Shown here piece by piece: positions 6,376 through 6,577 of a stretch of DNA of 6,577 nt. Source of the DNA: Bacteroidales bacterium (GTDB lineage Bacteria; Bacteroidota; Bacteroidia; Bacteroidales; UBA932); assembly GCA_021443605.1 (NCBI GenBank), contig JABUTQ010000270.1, positions 1-6,577 of the forward strand, written 5' to 3'. Position numbers and translations under genes: made by a program. Below the pieces are notes generated by a model. The model was given only the letters and a program-made list of their open reading frames with translations. It was not told the DNA's origin and made no database searches. Position 1 is the first letter of the stretch. Every line of letters begins with the position of its first letter.

Positions 6376-6380
6376 AAAAT

Positions 6381-6577
6381 ATGAGCAAAATTTCAGTGAT
6401 AGGGATAGGGCCGGGCAGCAAGGAGGATATGACACCGTCTGCAGTTGAGGCGATTGTGGCAAGCGACGTGGTTGTCAGCTATAAATATTATATGCAGTTT
6501 GTGAAACCTCTTCTCAAAGAGGGGACGAAATTGGTGGATACGGGAATGAAGCAGGAGCGCGAACGGGTGGCGATTGC
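6381..6577 (+). CDS. cobJ: Precorrin-3B / cobalt-factor III C17-methyltransferase, N-terminal part (3' end outside window)
   Basis: These are the first 65 residues of a SAM-dependent tetrapyrrole methylase. CobJ (CbiH in the anaerobic route) methylates C17 and contracts the ring of the corrin precursor. Visible are SVIGIGPGSKEDMTPSAVEAI (5-25), the GxGPG SAM-binding loop of the family with the following helix, DVVVSYKYYMQFVKPLL (29-45), and TKLVDTGMKQERERVAI (49-65). The last segment corresponds to the STGM..E..R.. segment that distinguishes CobJ/CbiH from other corrin methylases such as CobI or CobM. The start ATG is five bases after the stop of the 167-residue gene and is preceded only by an A-rich stretch. 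G+C returns to about 55% here. Whether the full gene is fused to another pathway enzyme cannot be seen from this window. Confidence 0.88.
   Translation, partial: MSKISVIGIGPGSKEDMTPSAVEAIVASDVVVSYKYYMQFVKPLLKEGTKLVDTGMKQERERVAI

Overview
The window is a compact piece of a cobalamin (vitamin B12) biosynthesis locus, probably from a member of the Bacteroidota. Two sequence features suggest this phylum. Both edges of the divergent intergenic region carry copies of the Bacteroidota -7 promoter box (TAnnTTTG), and the plus-strand start sites have AT-rich leaders without a clear Shine-Dalgarno sequence. The protein styles also fit Bacteroidales, but genus or species cannot be settled from the sequence alone. 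The cobalamin genes are about half G+C: 40-57% in the 60-base lines I counted.

Layout from left to right. Bases 1-303 (+) are the 3' part of cobC, an alpha-ribazole-phosphate phosphatase cut by the window edge. Bases 287-5576 hold five minus-strand genes read right to left: cbiA, a PduO-type cob(I)alamin adenosyltransferase, cbiP (cobQ), cobD and cbiB. Every junction in this operon overlaps, by 1 to 22 bases. The gene order follows the reaction order: a,c-diamidation, adenosylation, b,d,e,g-amidation, aminopropanol-phosphate synthesis, then attachment of the aminopropanol arm. The end of cbiB overlaps the end of convergent cobC by 17 bases.

Bases 5577-5713 are a 137-base divergent intergenic region with a likely promoter on each strand and no visible cobalamin riboswitch. 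To the right, on the plus strand, lies an AT-rich pair of genes (51 aa and 167 aa, two bases apart). The second gene is about 33% G+C by hand count. Neither has a function I can assign. Five bases after the pair, cobJ/cbiH (precorrin-3B / cobalt-factor III C17-methyltransferase) begins and runs off the right edge at ordinary G+C content.

Together the recognised genes cover one early corrin-ring step (cobJ), the middle (cbiA, adenosyltransferase, cbiP) and the late steps (cobD, cbiB, cobC) of adenosylcobalamin synthesis. The part not explained by that pathway is the low-G+C two-gene module sitting as a passenger at the head of the cobJ transcription unit. It carries a perfect 14-bp inverted repeat inside the larger gene and an imperfect dyad across its promoter.
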